A DNA stretch of 64,000 nucleotides from Tieghemostelium lacteum (GCA_001606155.1 LODT01000022.1:310001-374000); one strand, 5' to 3'. Counted from the first letter of the stretch, positions 43,418 through 55,049 are shown. Program-made: numbers and translations. Notes: a model not told the origin generated them from the letters alone.

Positions 43418-44324
43418 TTATAATTTTGGACTTGGGATTGCTTTAGTCAATTGTGAGAGTTTCATAGCCAAACCCATATTACCTGCAATTTTTAATTTTC
43501 CTTGAGCAAATAGAGATTGTCCATTGACCTTACCAGACATGAGTGGAAGGAAGTTTTCTTCTGCAATTGTAATTGTACAGTCTGCTTTTGGAGTTGCAGC
43601 ACCAGTTTTAACACCACCCTTACCAGTCTTCAAATCGACAGTGTATACTTTAGAGGCAATGTTGAATTGATAGATACCATTGATTGATTTGACAAGTTCT
43701 GGTTTACCTGCAATTGTTTTGCTTATAGTTTCAAATACTTTTCCAACTGGAGTACCATCATCAAGTGATGCAGTAGAAGCTGTTGCTGTAGCAGCTCCAG
43801 TAGTAGATGCTGGTTTAGAGGCAGCTGGTGCAGCTGATTTGACAGCTGATGTAATAGTTTTGAATTTCATAGCTAATGCCATGTTACCTTTAATACTCAA
43901 TTTCTTTTTCATAAAAGCCTGCATATCCACACATATTAAATTAGTAAATCACAACATAATTCTCTCTTTCTCTCTCTAAATGTAATGCTAAATGAAAATG
44001 ATAGTTTACAGTTTGTTCTGATAATTTACCAGCAAGGATATCTAAAAAGTCTTCTTCTTTCATTGAAATTGTAACATCTGGACTTGCGTGTTTTGCTCTT
44101 TCGAATGATCCATCTCCACTTTTCCTGTAATATTAAAACATATGAGTATATATTAAATAGCCTGACTCATGTTAACAACAAACATACAAGTTAACAGCGT
44201 ATTCCTTTACACCATCAGCAGTAGTGATATTAAATTGATAGATACCACCAATCTTTTTGACTAAAGTCTTACCATCATTCTTAATGATAGCTTCTAATTG
44301 ATTAAAAAAATCAGCACTGGACAT
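43418..44324 (-). CDS. Two-domain SCP2 sterol/lipid-carrier protein
   Basis: Three exons on the minus strand, 44324-44188, 44124-44010 and 43918-43418; 250 aa. Domain 1 (about residues 1-108): MSSADFFNQLEAIIKNDG, GGIYQFNITTADG, DVTISMKEEDFLDILAGKL, then AFMKKKLSIKGNMALAMKF. An Ala/Thr/Ser/Pro-rich linker of about 35 residues separates it from domain 2 (about 145-250): VFETISKTIAGK, NGIYQFNIASK, DCTITIAEENFLPLMSGKVNG, KLKIAGNMGLAMKL. Both halves have the SCP2 lipid-pocket layout. SCP2 proteins carry sterols and fatty acyl chains. No obvious peroxisomal targeting signal; it ends PSPKL, which resembles but does not match SKL. It converges on the surface-protein gene with 121 bp between stops. 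Confidence 0.85.
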
Positions 44325-44944
44325 TATTACTGTAATAAAAAAATTGTGAACACAAAAATTAAAAAAAAAAAAATATTTATTTATTATTCATTTATTTAAA
44401 GTTGTAGATAAGGTATACATATTATTAGTATTAATGCATATTTCTCAATATTATTAATTATTCAGTGATCAAATAGAATTATTTAAATTTTCAATATCTG
44501 TAAAAAAATTTTTATTAGATTAGAATTAAAAAAAAAATAAATTTAAAAAAATAATAGATATCTAGGTTATAAGCCTTTGATTTCTACATCTAAACCTCCA
44601 AAAATTCAAAAAAAAAATAAATTAAAAATTGAGTACCATTTTTAGAGATTTTGCAAAATTTGGATCTATCATGGGGCTTTCTATGAAAATGAATTTAAAT
44701 TGCAACTTTATTTTCCTAGTTTTTATAAAGATTTATAAAATTCTTCAGTTACAACAGTTGTTCAAATAATTTAAATATTTTCAATAGAAATACTCTTTTA
44801 GAAATATAAGAAATCTTTGAAAATTAAAAATCTTAATCTTAACTGACATTTACAATTTCAATATAAATAATTAAATTTTTAATTTACTTAAACTTCCAAA
44901 TTGAAAATTAATCTATAAACAATAATAATATTAATAGTACAATA
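44325..44944. other. Intergenic, 620 bp divergent promoter region
   Basis: Between the SCP2 and expansin-like start codons. Extremely AT-rich with several 9-13 bp A runs and an AATAATAATATTAATA stretch before the expansin-like start. Nothing else seen. Confidence 0.5.
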
Positions 44945-46174
44945 ATGATAAATTCAAAAATTCTAAGTATAGTGGTTCTACTACTATTTGGTATAGTATC
45001 AGTAAAATCTACAGATTTGTCAGAGTGTTTTGATTCCAGATCTACATGGTATGAAGCAGTTGAACATGGTAATTGTGGTTATGGTCCATTGATGGGACCT
45101 ACAGGTCCAGGACATAGATTTATTGCAGCAGCTGCTACTAGTCTATATAATGGTTCCGCATCTTGTGGAGAATGTTTTGAAATCTATGGTCCATCTGGTA
45201 CTCAACAAGTAGTAGTTGTTGATCAATGTCCAGACCCTGGTTGGTGTGATACTGATTTTCCTCATTTAGATTTGTCACCTCAGGCATTTGAAGTTGTAAT
45301 TGGAAACTCTTTAGGTGTTGCAATGACAACCGTTAAGAAAGTTGCATGTGATTACGTTCAAGGAAACATTAAACTGTTAATGAAAGACGCTGATACAACT
45401 CCAAGTTGGTTTGAGTTCATGGTATACAACCATCGTATTGGTATTGATCATATTGATATTGAAACTGTTGATGGTAAGGTATACCCTCTTCTCAGACGTT
45501 TATATAACTACTGGACATTCAACCAAGGTGTAGCTACATTCCCTATTGTGGCCAGAGTCTATAGCATCTATGGTGAAAGAGTAGATATCTACATTCAATC
45601 TCCTGATGGAAACAAACAATATGAAGGTGAGGGTCAATTCACAGATGCCAATGCCAAGATCTTTGAAGACACTTGTTCAGCACCTTTATCAGTTGACAAA
45701 GAAGGTTGGATTTATAATAACGGTCTTGTAAAACCAGGTAACCATCCAAACCCAAATCTCGGTTGGACAGATTGGTCTAATGGAATCACTGTAAATTGGA
45801 ATGACAGTAGTACAGCTGGTGTAGATGCTGATAGTAAATCAGTCGCCTCTGCAACCTTGGGACATAACACTGGTATCCAAATTGGTACTGATCTTCCTCT
45901 TAACTGGTCAGGAATTTTCACAGCATTGGAGTTCTATGTAAAATCAGATTCTACATTCAATGATCTCATTGTTGAATTTGGATCTAAATCTAAAACAACC
46001 CCAGTTACTTCATCATGGACACATTACTCTTACTCTTTGGATACTGATCTTGGTGCTCCTGAATCTCTAGGAAAACCAGCTGTATTGAAATTTAGAAATG
46101 CTGGTTCTTCATCACCAAAGATTTATTTAGATAAGATAAGATTGACTCCTGTTGCTAGTTCTGCATCTGCATAA
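44945..46174 (+). CDS. Expansin-like secreted protein
   Basis: Single exon, 409 aa. Signal peptide MINSKILSIVVLLLFGIVSVKS. Residues about 25-135 are a six-stranded double-psi barrel of the expansin type (TWYEAVEHGNCGYG, FIAAAATSLYNGSASCGECFEI, VVVVDQCPDPGWC, DLSPQAFEVV). This is followed by an expansin-C-like beta domain (about 136-235) and a C-terminal beta-sandwich module (about 250-405, GWIYNNGLVKPGNHP... YLDKIRLTP) as seen in dictyostelid expansin-like proteins. The Asp in DQCPDPGWC corresponds to the conserved catalytic-type position. Expansins loosen cellulose networks without hydrolysis; in dictyostelids they act in the cellulose-rich stalk and sheath. It is probably developmentally regulated, which is inference. 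Confidence 0.87.
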   Translation: MINSKILSIVVLLLFGIVSVKSTDLSECFDSRSTWYEAVEHGNCGYGPLMGPTGPGHRFIAAAATSLYNGSASCGECFEIYGPSGTQQVVVVDQCPDPGWCDTDFPHLDLSPQAFEVVIGNSLGVAMTTVKKVACDYVQGNIKLLMKDADTTPSWFEFMVYNHRIGIDHIDIETVDGKVYPLLRRLYNYWTFNQGVATFPIVARVYSIYGERVDIYIQSPDGNKQYEGEGQFTDANAKIFEDTCSAPLSVDKEGWIYNNGLVKPGNHPNPNLGWTDWSNGITVNWNDSSTAGVDADSKSVASATLGHNTGIQIGTDLPLNWSGIFTALEFYVKSDSTFNDLIVEFGSKSKTTPVTSSWTHYSYSLDTDLGAPESLGKPAVLKFRNAGSSSPKIYLDKIRLTPVASSASA

Positions 46175-46293
46175 AAAATATCTGAAAAACCTTTAAAAAT
46201 TTGTACATAAAATAAAAACTATTACTCTTGTAATTGAAAAAATAATTAAAATGTTTCTGTATTTGTGTGTTCTAATAGAAAATAGTAAATTAT

Positions 46294-49200
46294 TTATTCA
46301 TACTTTTCTAAAATACCATTTAATATGGAACAAGATTGTTGATTCTGAATAGTGTTGTTATCAGCAGAGATACTATCCAACATTAGATTGATTCTTGAAA
46401 TGAAAAAGCAAGTCATAATTTGCAGTTTCTTTAGATTATCAGTTTGAGAATCAATGATTGGGGTAATCTCTTCATCTATATATATATTATTATCTGTTAC
46501 AAACCCTTCAAGTTCACGTTTCAGTGACAGAGCTGTTTTGGCAATTAGTCGTATCTCAGTTTGAGATTCTAGTAAAGAGTAATCCATTGTATTTAAAAGT
46601 TGTGATTTATCATTCATTATTGAGACTACATTGTTAATTTGCAATTTTACTAAATTATCCATTTGTCTATTGCGACTAACCTTACTGCTGCTGTTTTCAT
46701 CATCAAATGCAAATTGAACTGAATTATCTAATTTAATTTCATCTTCTTCCATTAAAACTACTGGTGTGCTTGAGACTTCTATAGAAGTTGTGGTAGTGGA
46801 ATTTGTATTACTATTATTGTCATTCCTATTGCTACTATTGCTTACTACTAGAGTCTCTTTAAATTGATCCATTAGAGTATTGGAAGATGGTGGAGAGGAT
46901 GGTGGTGGAGTAGCAGTATCCTTGATATTTGTATTTACATTGAGTTCTTCATGAGTGAATTCATTTAATGGTTCCAAAAGTGGTAAGGTTCTAGAAGTTA
47001 ATATATCAGCTTGTTCATGAGTCAATGATTTATATTTTGGATTATCAACTGGTTTGATGCTATCCAAAGACTCAAATAGTGATGTAATGGTTTCCAGTGT
47101 ATCAGGAGAGTAAATTCTCATTACAATACCACCAAAATAGCAAAGATATTCATTGAGTCTATTGACAGTTAGAGTGACTGTAGTCAACCATCTACTTAAT
47201 AGTTGTGAGCTATCAGTTACCAACGATGAAGGAAGTAGTTGTGGTAAATGTGTTGGAATCTTAAATTGAATAGCAGGAGGTGACACAAACTTATTCACTT
47301 GAATCTGACCTCTTATAGATTCTCTGGACAATTGCATTTCAACAGTAATGTAATTCTCTAGAGATTTTGTGAATTTTGCAATAGACAATGAAGATTGCAT
47401 AGCATAGTAACATGATATCTCGTTAGTTGTAATATCACTGTACAACTCATTGATATAGCTGTGAGTGTAGTCAATGAGTTCTTTAGATTTCTCTTGAAGG
47501 TCTGTATATTGTAGATTGGATCTCTTCTTGATTTCTGAAGGTGACAGTAACTCAATTGGATTAACAACTATATTAGAGCTACCATTCTTGAGTGTAGGTG
47601 TCAGCGGAGGTGTAATAGTTACAATGGTATTTGGTGACAGTGGTGAATTAGATGCTGCTGAAACACCTTTAAGTTCATTGACTTTAGGATGATGTAGAAT
47701 ACCACTTGGATTATTAGAAGGTGTAACACCACCATTGTTAGCCTGTTGACTTAATAACACTGGTGAGATTGGTTGTGGTTGATTAGGAATATCAAATGAA
47801 ACAGTCTTAGGACTACCACCTGGTGAAGTCACAGGCGACAATGTAGATCTAGTTGGAATAGGTTTAGATGGTGTATTAGATGTATTGCTTCCACTTGATG
47901 ATGACTGATAAATTTGTGATTTTGATTTCTGAAGAGAGGAATTGATAAGTGGTGACTGTGGAGGAGTTTGGGATGGTGTCTGAATATCAGGTAAATCATC
48001 ATTCAATGTCAATGGTTTATAATTCTCAATTACATTTTTAACAAATTCTTTTTCTCTAATGATATTACCCAAGAGGATATTGGCATCGGTGTATGGTGAT
48101 CTTAGGAAACAAGGTGAGAAAACCATTGCTAAATTGTCACTGTTCATCTTTGATATCTCAACATGTTCAGATTGAATTGCTTCTTGAAGAAGTGTAATGA
48201 TAAAACTGAGAACTTTCTGAGCATTTATAGAGAGATGATTTTGAATAAGTTGCATAATGACATCGGTTTTCTCACAATTTTGTACACATTGGTCATAGAT
48301 GGGTACTGGGAAGAGAGGTTCAGGAAGATCTCTAAGCCATGCCTTCAATAATGATGCAATAGTATAGACATTCTCACTGATACTAAATTCAAAATTACCT
48401 TCATCAAATCTCTTTTTGTAGGCGTTGATATCAATTACATTTCCAGGTACTCTGAAAATACCTTGAGTTTTAAAGACATCCAATTGAATTAGTTTTCTCT
48501 TGAGGATAACTAATACAAAAGGTACATCTAAATTTTGATATTTCTGTCTTTGTTGCATCATTACATCGTCTATTTTACAATTGAATACAGGTGATTTTGG
48601 GGCTTGTGGAACACCTCCACCAACTTTAGATTTATCCATACCCATTGAGGAACTTAGTCTTTTTAGAGACCAACCTCCATTAGGTTTTTTATCCTTAGTT
48701 GGAGATGGTTCTGGTAGAGAACTATTACTGATGTTAGTTCCACTTCCTAACAGTGCACTCTTTCCGGTATTGGAAGAGAAACTAAGTGATTCTGAGCTTC
48801 CACTTAGGAATCCACTACCTGATGATGGAGAAGAACTGTAACCGTTATTAAAAGAGTTTGAAGGAGATATTGAGATGGGATTGGAGTTGGATGGAGTAGG
48901 GTATCTGTCAATATAGGGCTCATATTCAAAGGGTTTAGGTCTGTGTGATGGTTGTGCCTGTTTAGATTTTCTAACAAAATCTTGAATCTCCTCTTCATTG
49001 TTGACCAACTGTATCATTTGAATGATAGAGGCGTCATTGTCAGCAGCCAACTTTGGTTGTCCCTCAATAGACTTGAAATACTTGAGGAAATAGGATTTAA
49101 TAAAATGAATTCTAATCATTTCAACACGCTGTAGATCACTCATAATCTTTGGTAGATTCTCATTGAGAAGAATCTTTTGTTGATTATTAGTCTCTGTGAT

Positions 49201-49844
49201 TTGGTTTCTGTATTCTTTATCTGCCTTTATGACATCTTGAGCTGCTTTAATTGCTCTCTTTTGCACCTTTTGAGTCTCACCTTTACTGATACCTGTGACT
49301 TCCAGTGACTCTTTAGCAAGTTTATCGTAGTTTTGTTTGGACTTTCTCAACTTTCCAACTGATTCTTGGTAGATTAAAAATACCTTTTCAGCTTCCACCT
49401 GTATGACTTTAAGTTTTTGTTCCAAATCCACAATTAAACCTTCAATTGGTTCACAAATCTGTGTCTGAATATTCTGGCATATATTTTCGTGATAACTTGA
49501 GTGGTTGAGTGATTCCAATCTAATCTGATCCCAAGCATTTTTAACTTTACTACCAACATAACCATCCATCACTGACGGTTCAAATTTCAAAACCAGTTTG
49601 GATAGAGATTTTGCGTATTCATCTTCACTCTGAATTCTCTTTTTAAAGAATTTTAATATATCTTTTAGTAATAGTACACCTTTTTCTGATGCTTTTGTGA
49701 CTATTTCATATCCATCCTAAATTTATAAATCATTATATTAGTTAAAAACTCTGGGCAATATTTAATCACTATTACTAATCATGATCATACCCAAAGATCA
49801 GAAAAGGATTCTACAGAAGGTGATGTAACAGTCTCTCCTGTCAT
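46294..49844 (-). CDS. F-BAR and RhoGAP domain protein (Mgp/srGAP-like)
   Basis: Two exons on the minus strand, 49844-49791 and 49716-46294; 1158 aa. Exon 1 encodes MTGETVTSPSVESFSDLW and the join gives FSDLWDGYEIVTKASEKGVLLL, the start of an FCH/F-BAR domain, which runs as a long coiled helix to about residue 240. A Ser/Pro-rich linker follows. The RhoGAP domain lies at about 398-590 (VPFVLVILKRKLIQLD, TQGIFRVPGN with the arginine finger near 440, LLKAWLRDLPEPLFP, NLAMVFSPCFLR). The C-terminal half is Ser/Thr/Pro-rich with a further helical region (about 780-1000). It is predicted to bind curved membrane and switch off Rac/Rho GTPases, as in the dictyostelid mental-retardation-GAP homologues. 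Confidence 0.88.
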
Positions 49845-51039
49845 AATTTCTTTATAAATAATAATAAGTTATATGTATATATAGTTTTCTAAATTATAGT
49901 GTGTGGGGGTATTTTTTTATATGTTGTATTTATATATATATGTCGGGGAAAATAATTTAAATGTTCAAAAAAAAAAAGTAAATATTATAATAATTTATAT
50001 AGTAGTACAATGTATTTATGTTACAATAAAAACAAAAAAGAAATCGATTGAGACCAAATCTCTCGAAAATGCTAAAACAAAAATTGTAAATAAAAAAAAA
50101 ACAAAAGAGATTTTTTTTTCAATAATGTTCAAATAGCTTTTATGTGAATTGGTATGATATTGAATTGATTATAACAACACACAAAAACACACAAGAATGA
50201 TCAATCAAAGATCAAATGATAAAATTTTTATAAAGAGTTTTTTTTTTTTACACAAAATGAAAAAATTTTAATCAACGATTTTTTATAATGTGATAAAAGC
50301 GATCTCAGATTCAGTTTTCAGATACCGATAAAGATGATCCACTATGGATTGGTATAACAAGTGCTTATATTTAAACAGTTTTTTTTTTTTTTAATATTAA
50401 ATCTAAAGACTCACACACAATGGATTTTTTATATTGATTTTAACAATAGAGTGGTGTGTAACAATAAAAGAGAAACACATTTTGATAAGGTAGTTCATTT
50501 TCGTTGAATGGTTATATGTCAATATTCAAAGAAATTATAGAAATATTATAAAAACTAGATGCTATTTAAATAGAGTTATAATAACGGTACAGTTAAACAC
50601 AGTTTAACATTTTTAGAAATACATGTATTATAAAATGATTGGTTCTTTTCGAAATGAGAAGTTGGGTCCCAATTCATTGAAAAACTCAAAAATCAACGTT
50701 AAATCTGTTTTTGGATTAATTTAGAAATCTAATGTCCAAATAAGGAAGGTCAAAAAAAAAAAAAAGGACCTCAATAATCATTTTTCATTTGAAAAAAACA
50801 ACATAACAAATAGTTAAAAAATTATACCGTTACTCTAACTGTTTCATTTGACTATTAATTACCAAGTTTAAATTAAAATTTCTAATTTCATTTTTTAATT
50901 TCACCAAATTTAATAATATATAATATAACTCTGCAAATTGTAAATATTTCAGTTAATTTCTTCCATTTTAAAATATTCAACATTATATTTATATTATTTA
51001 TAATAAAAAGTAAATTTAGATAAACTTTAGTAATTCAAA
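49845..51039. other. Intergenic, 1.2 kb divergent promoter region
   Basis: Between the F-BAR/RhoGAP and cupredoxin-like start codons. It has long A and T runs, CACACAAAAACACACAAG near 50176-50195, and a TGTGGGGGT box at 49902-49910, 58 bp from the RhoGAP start. A frame at 49903-50136 is Lys/Ile/Tyr-rich and looks like chance. No gene supported. Confidence 0.5.
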
Positions 51040-52545
51040 ATGAATAGTAAGAATAAATTACTGTTCCTTGTGCTTCTGATATTAGTTTGCCAGTCGATGG
51101 CAGACTCTATTATTGTATTTTGGAATTCAAATTCCAGTCCAGGCACTATAAATCTTAAAACTGGTGATACAATAACATTTTATTCGACAGATGGTCAAAG
51201 TCATACTGTGGAGTCTTCAGATGGAACTATAGATTCTGGTGTGTTCTCTGGTTCTGCATCCAATCCTGGAAAGTTTGTTCTGAAAGTTACCAATACTGGA
51301 ACTTTAGATCTCCAAAGTAAAGGTGAGACTCTATCATTGAGTCTAACTGTATCAAATGCCCCAAGTACATCATCTTCAACTGGTAGTACAACCTCTTCAA
51401 CTTCTTCAACTGCAACAACTTCAACTGGTGGATCTTCCACCAGTGGCGGGAGCTCTACGACTTCTACAACAGGGGGCGGCGGTACTTCTACTACTACTTC
51501 CTCTCCTACCACTGGCTCTCCATTAACTAGTGGCTCTAGTAGTACTACAACCACTACAACTACTACAACTACAAATCCTGGAACAACTGGTTCATCATCA
51601 GAACCAAGTACTACAACCGGTGGCAGTGGAACTGGTTCATCTCAAGGAGGGTCTTCATCTGAACAATCCTCTTCTCAAGGCAGTGAATCCTCTGGTGAAC
51701 AATTAACATGTAAATCCATTTTGGAGCAAGTTCAAAATGATCAATGGACTTATAGTGGTGTTACCTACACTGTTTACCAAGTTAAATTTACAAACAAAGG
51801 TGTCTATGATATTGAAGATGTACAAATTAGTACAATGACACCAGAGAACTTATTCCATGTGTGGGAATTCTCCAGAGAAAATAACATCTTATCATTCCCA
51901 ACATACAGAAATGTAGCTCCTTTGAAACCAGGTAGTTTTGTCTATTTTGGATATATTACAAATGGTACTGTTCCTCTTTCATTCCATCCATCCTTAACTT
52001 GTAGTGAAGATCCTTCCTCTTCTCAAAGTGGTTCTTCTTCCGAGCAATCTTCCTCTCAAGGTGGTTCCTCCTCCGAGCAATCTTCCTCCCAAGGTGGTTC
52101 CTCTTCCGAACAATCATCCTCTCAAGGTAGTTCCTCCCAAGGTGGTTCCTCTTCCGAGCAATCATCTTCACAAGGTGGTTCCTCTTCCGAACAATCATCT
52201 TCTCAAGGTAGTTCCTCACAAGGTGGGTCATCTGAACAACCAACGGAAGGATGTTCGGCAACCATTGAAGAACATGTAGTTACCAAATGGAAAGATTCCG
52301 AAGTCTACCCATTCAGTCACATAATAGCAACAGTTCGTAACACTGGTACCAAACCATTGAAATCTATAAGTCTAAACATTTCACCACTCACTCAAATTTG
52401 GAATGTCGAACAATCTGCTGATGGCTCTTATAAATTACCATCCTATCAACCTACTATTGAAGCTGGTGCTGGATTTTCATTTGGATACATTGTACCATCT
52501 CACCCAGAAAACGGTGTAATTCAAAACTTTAAATATTCTTGTTAA
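51040..52545 (+). CDS. Secreted protein: cupredoxin-like domain plus two cellulose-binding-type domains
   Basis: Single exon, 501 aa. Signal peptide MNSKNKLLFLVLLILVCQSMA. Residues about 22-108 look like a cupredoxin fold (IIVFWNSNSSPGTINLKTGDT, STDGQSHTVESSDG) with the first His, but without the Cys-His-Met/Gln loop needed for copper. A Ser/Thr/Gly spacer (about 109-225) leads to a CBM49-type domain (LTCKSILEQVQNDQWTYSG...FHPSLTC, about 225-325). A second spacer of SSSEQSSSQGG repeats leads to another such domain (CSATIEEHVVTKWKDSE...FKYSC, about 404-501). These small domains bind cellulose in dictyostelid matrix and spore-coat proteins, so a role in the cellulose sheath or wall is likely. 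Confidence 0.8.
   Translation: MNSKNKLLFLVLLILVCQSMADSIIVFWNSNSSPGTINLKTGDTITFYSTDGQSHTVESSDGTIDSGVFSGSASNPGKFVLKVTNTGTLDLQSKGETLSLSLTVSNAPSTSSSTGSTTSSTSSTATTSTGGSSTSGGSSTTSTTGGGGTSTTTSSPTTGSPLTSGSSSTTTTTTTTTTNPGTTGSSSEPSTTTGGSGTGSSQGGSSSEQSSSQGSESSGEQLTCKSILEQVQNDQWTYSGVTYTVYQVKFTNKGVYDIEDVQISTMTPENLFHVWEFSRENNILSFPTYRNVAPLKPGSFVYFGYITNGTVPLSFHPSLTCSEDPSSSQSGSSSEQSSSQGGSSSEQSSSQGGSSSEQSSSQGSSSQGGSSSEQSSSQGGSSSEQSSSQGSSSQGGSSEQPTEGCSATIEEHVVTKWKDSEVYPFSHIIATVRNTGTKPLKSISLNISPLTQIWNVEQSADGSYKLPSYQPTIEAGAGFSFGYIVPSHPENGVIQNFKYSC
52015..52235 (+). repeat. 33-bp-type minisatellite coding GSSSEQSSSQG repeats
   Basis: About six imperfect units of 33 bp, some shortened to 12-15 bp, between the two cellulose-binding-type domains. 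Copies differ mainly at synonymous positions. Such spacers are likely O-glycosylated linkers. Confidence 0.8.
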
Positions 52546-52743
52546 CTGAATAAATTGTTATTATAAAATTCAAATTTGTACTTTTTTCATTTAAAATAAT
52601 ACAAAATATGACTTTCTTTATTATTTGAGATTTTTAAATATTTTATTAAGATATTTATGCGTTTTTGACAAAGGTTATTTCGAAAAGCAAAATGTGATTA
52701 AAACATTTTTTAGTTTAGTCATCAGTAGTCTAATAGCATTGTA

Positions 52744-53355
52744 ATGTCAAGTGTAAAGGAACTTTTAATAATATTAACAGTGGTTATACTGAGTTGCTAT
52801 TGTATAAATTCACAAGCAATCTATGCAACCTATACAAATGGAATATTCAAACAATGGAATAGATTGGGAATGTGTGCACCTAGTAATGGATTTTTAAATT
52901 ATATAATGGAATATGATGAAATTAATCAAACATTGAAAGTTGCTTCATTTTATGATTCATATTGTCAGTACCCTAATCAAATATCAATCTATGAACTTGG
53001 TGTAGAGTACTTTAATAACACAATATTTGAGGTACAGTCTAGCGAAGATATCATTCTACCAGATAACACATTTCAAATTACAGTCAGTAATAATGAAACT
53101 AATTCATGTGTTGGTGGTGACCCATTTATATTATACTCTTCATACCAACAACCACAATGTATGAATGCATACCTATTATCTGAATCAAATGTCTTTGAAA
53201 TTACTCAATGCCTCAATAGCACACATATACAAACCACTTATTTCTATGATACTCAATGTACACAACCATGGACACAAGGTCCCTTTATAAACAGTATTGT
53301 AAATAGCAATTATTGTACAGGAACTGGCACACGTGCAGTTGTAACATGCTATTAA
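52744..53355 (+). CDS. Small Cys-rich secreted protein
   Basis: Single exon, 203 aa, with signal peptide MSSVKELLIILTVVILSCYCINSQA. The mature part has about ten Cys spaced through the chain (GMCAPSNG, YDSYCQYP, NSCVGGDP, QPQCMNAY, TQCLNSTH, DTQCTQPW, NYCTGTG, VTCY) and several Asn glycosylation sites, so it is probably disulfide-stabilised. Repeats of the form F-Y-D-[ST]-x-C near 60 and 167 suggest two similar halves. It belongs to a type of small secreted protein common in dictyostelids and without known function. No anchor. Confidence 0.7.
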   Translation: MSSVKELLIILTVVILSCYCINSQAIYATYTNGIFKQWNRLGMCAPSNGFLNYIMEYDEINQTLKVASFYDSYCQYPNQISIYELGVEYFNNTIFEVQSSEDIILPDNTFQITVSNNETNSCVGGDPFILYSSYQQPQCMNAYLLSESNVFEITQCLNSTHIQTTYFYDTQCTQPWTQGPFINSIVNSNYCTGTGTRAVVTCY

Positions 53356-53646
53356 TTTATTTAACCTTATATCAAATAAATCCTGTATTTATAACTGTTA
53401 ATCTAGTTAAAAGGTTTTTATACAGATCTGTAAATAATTTTTCAATTTAAAAACAAGGTTGGTATGTTTAGTATCTTTAAATACAATTTAAACAAATGAA
53501 AAATGTTTTGTTTATTTGCATTGGTTCCAAAATAAATTATAGAATTTATTAAATATAATAAGTAAATGGGATATATATATTGAAGATTTACTGAATTGTT
53601 TCCTATTTTGATTAATTCACTGATCTATACAAAAGATCTGGGTTTT

Positions 53647-54786
53647 TTATGATTTATTTTCATTATTTGAATCGGTGTTGGAGGTGTTGGAGGTGGTGGT
53701 GTGAGTTGGTAAAACTGGTTTTGAATGATGTTTTCTATTTTTTGAATCTTCTACAGATTTATAATAAAGGGTACCAAATACCAAGAAGGCGCCAAGCCAT
53801 TGATAGTTGGATAGTGGGTGATGGAAAAATATAGTTGATAAAACGATGGAGATGACTTGTCTCGATACCATAATGGTTGAGAAAATCAAGGCACCAAATT
53901 CCTTAATGGTGTAGTAGATGACCATTTGACCTAGTGAAGCACAAATAGACAGCATGGTGGAATCATATAAGACACCATTGTGAGCGCTGATAAATTCAAT
54001 GGCTGGGAAGAGTCTTCCATTGACCATGAGAATGGCTAAACTGATGATAGCCGAACAACTGTTAACATAGATCATTTGGTCTTGTGTTGACATAGTGTAG
54101 CCTTTGAACATCTTTTCTTGGAATGTCGATGTAAAACTATCAAAAAACATGTAAGCTGCCATCAAAAGAAGACCTATTACAGCACCGTTAGATTCATCTT
54201 CTGCGTAGTTGTCTGTTGATATCTTTCCAGTGAGGAAGAAGATCATGCAACCGCTGGTGATTGTCAATGCTATGGCATAGTCTTTTAATGTGTATTTCTT
54301 CTTTGATATAAAAGTTCCAACTAACATTACAGGTAACATTTTACCACATTTACCTAGAGTCTGTGTTGGAAAGTTTACATATTTAAGTGCCTCGTATTGA
54401 CACCATGTTGCGCAGAAATTTGAAAATGCCACACCAAAGTACTTGTAAAGTGGTGCTGCATTCTTTAATGATTCACCTTTATACAATACTATACAGACAC
54501 TGATGAGTGCCGCAAAAACTCTATTGGAAAATACCAAAAATGTCGAATCTGTAAAGTACTCGGGATTGTTACCTTGACTGTCTGTATAAGGAACTCCCAT
54601 CAACCGTTCTTGTAGAATACCATAAAAGATGAAGAATCCCATAATACCGCAGGCACTCAAACCCAGTTTGGTATTATAACTCAATTCAATCTTTGATAGA
54701 CCGTCAGAGGATTTAGGTTTACTGTTATCGTCCATTGTCTCTCCGCCAATTGAGATTTCAATACTATTCTTTTCTGATCCACCCAT
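53647..54786 (-). CDS. SLC35B-type nucleotide-sulfate/sugar transporter (PAPS-transporter-like)
   Basis: Single exon, 379 aa, about ten hydrophobic segments after a polar N-terminus of 45 residues. Signature regions of the UAA/SLC35B branch are visible: FFIFYGILQERLM, FCATWCQYEALKYVNFPTQTLGKCGKMLPVMLVG, LLLMAAYMFFDSFTSTFQEKMFKGY, and FSTIMVSRQVISIVLS...HPLSNYQWLGAFLVFGTLYY. The FPTQTLGKCGKMLPVML block is closest, from memory, to SLC35B2, which exchanges cytosolic 3'-phosphoadenosine-5'-phosphosulfate into the Golgi for sulfation. UDP-galactose/glucose transporters (SLC35B1) are the alternative. The tail is basic (NRKHHSKP) and Asn/Ser/Thr-rich. Confidence 0.85.
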   Translation of the reverse strand: MGGSEKNSIEISIGGETMDDNSKPKSSDGLSKIELSYNTKLGLSACGIMGFFIFYGILQERLMGVPYTDSQGNNPEYFTDSTFLVFSNRVFAALISVCIVLYKGESLKNAAPLYKYFGVAFSNFCATWCQYEALKYVNFPTQTLGKCGKMLPVMLVGTFISKKKYTLKDYAIALTITSGCMIFFLTGKISTDNYAEDESNGAVIGLLLMAAYMFFDSFTSTFQEKMFKGYTMSTQDQMIYVNSCSAIISLAILMVNGRLFPAIEFISAHNGVLYDSTMLSICASLGQMVIYYTIKEFGALIFSTIMVSRQVISIVLSTIFFHHPLSNYQWLGAFLVFGTLYYKSVEDSKNRKHHSKPVLPTHTTTSNTSNTDSNNENKS

Positions 54787-55049
54787 TTCTCTATCTATCT
54801 TTCTAAATACTTATTATTATTACAATAACGGTAAGAATATAAATATAAAGAAGAGATTTTCTTAATTTTAAATTTAATGTGACGTTTTTTTTTTTCCAAT
54901 TGATTTTTTGTAAAAATAAATATCTCAGACCAACTTGAAAAATTCCAACGCTTTTTCGCAAACTTAGGTGGTTTCAGATCTTTTTATATTTTTCTGTGAG
55001 ATTTTTAATTAATTTTTAGGTATTAATTTATAAATTTAAACACTTGTGT

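Noticed and set aside
49903-50136. 77-codon frame in the spacer before the cupredoxin-like gene
   Set aside because: Only Lys/Ile/Tyr from AT-rich DNA, no motif, lies in a divergent promoter.
51201-51554. Minus-strand Val/Glu/Pro-rich frame and similar frames at 51956-52279
   Set aside because: Antisense or shifted readings of Thr/Ser and SSSEQ repeats.
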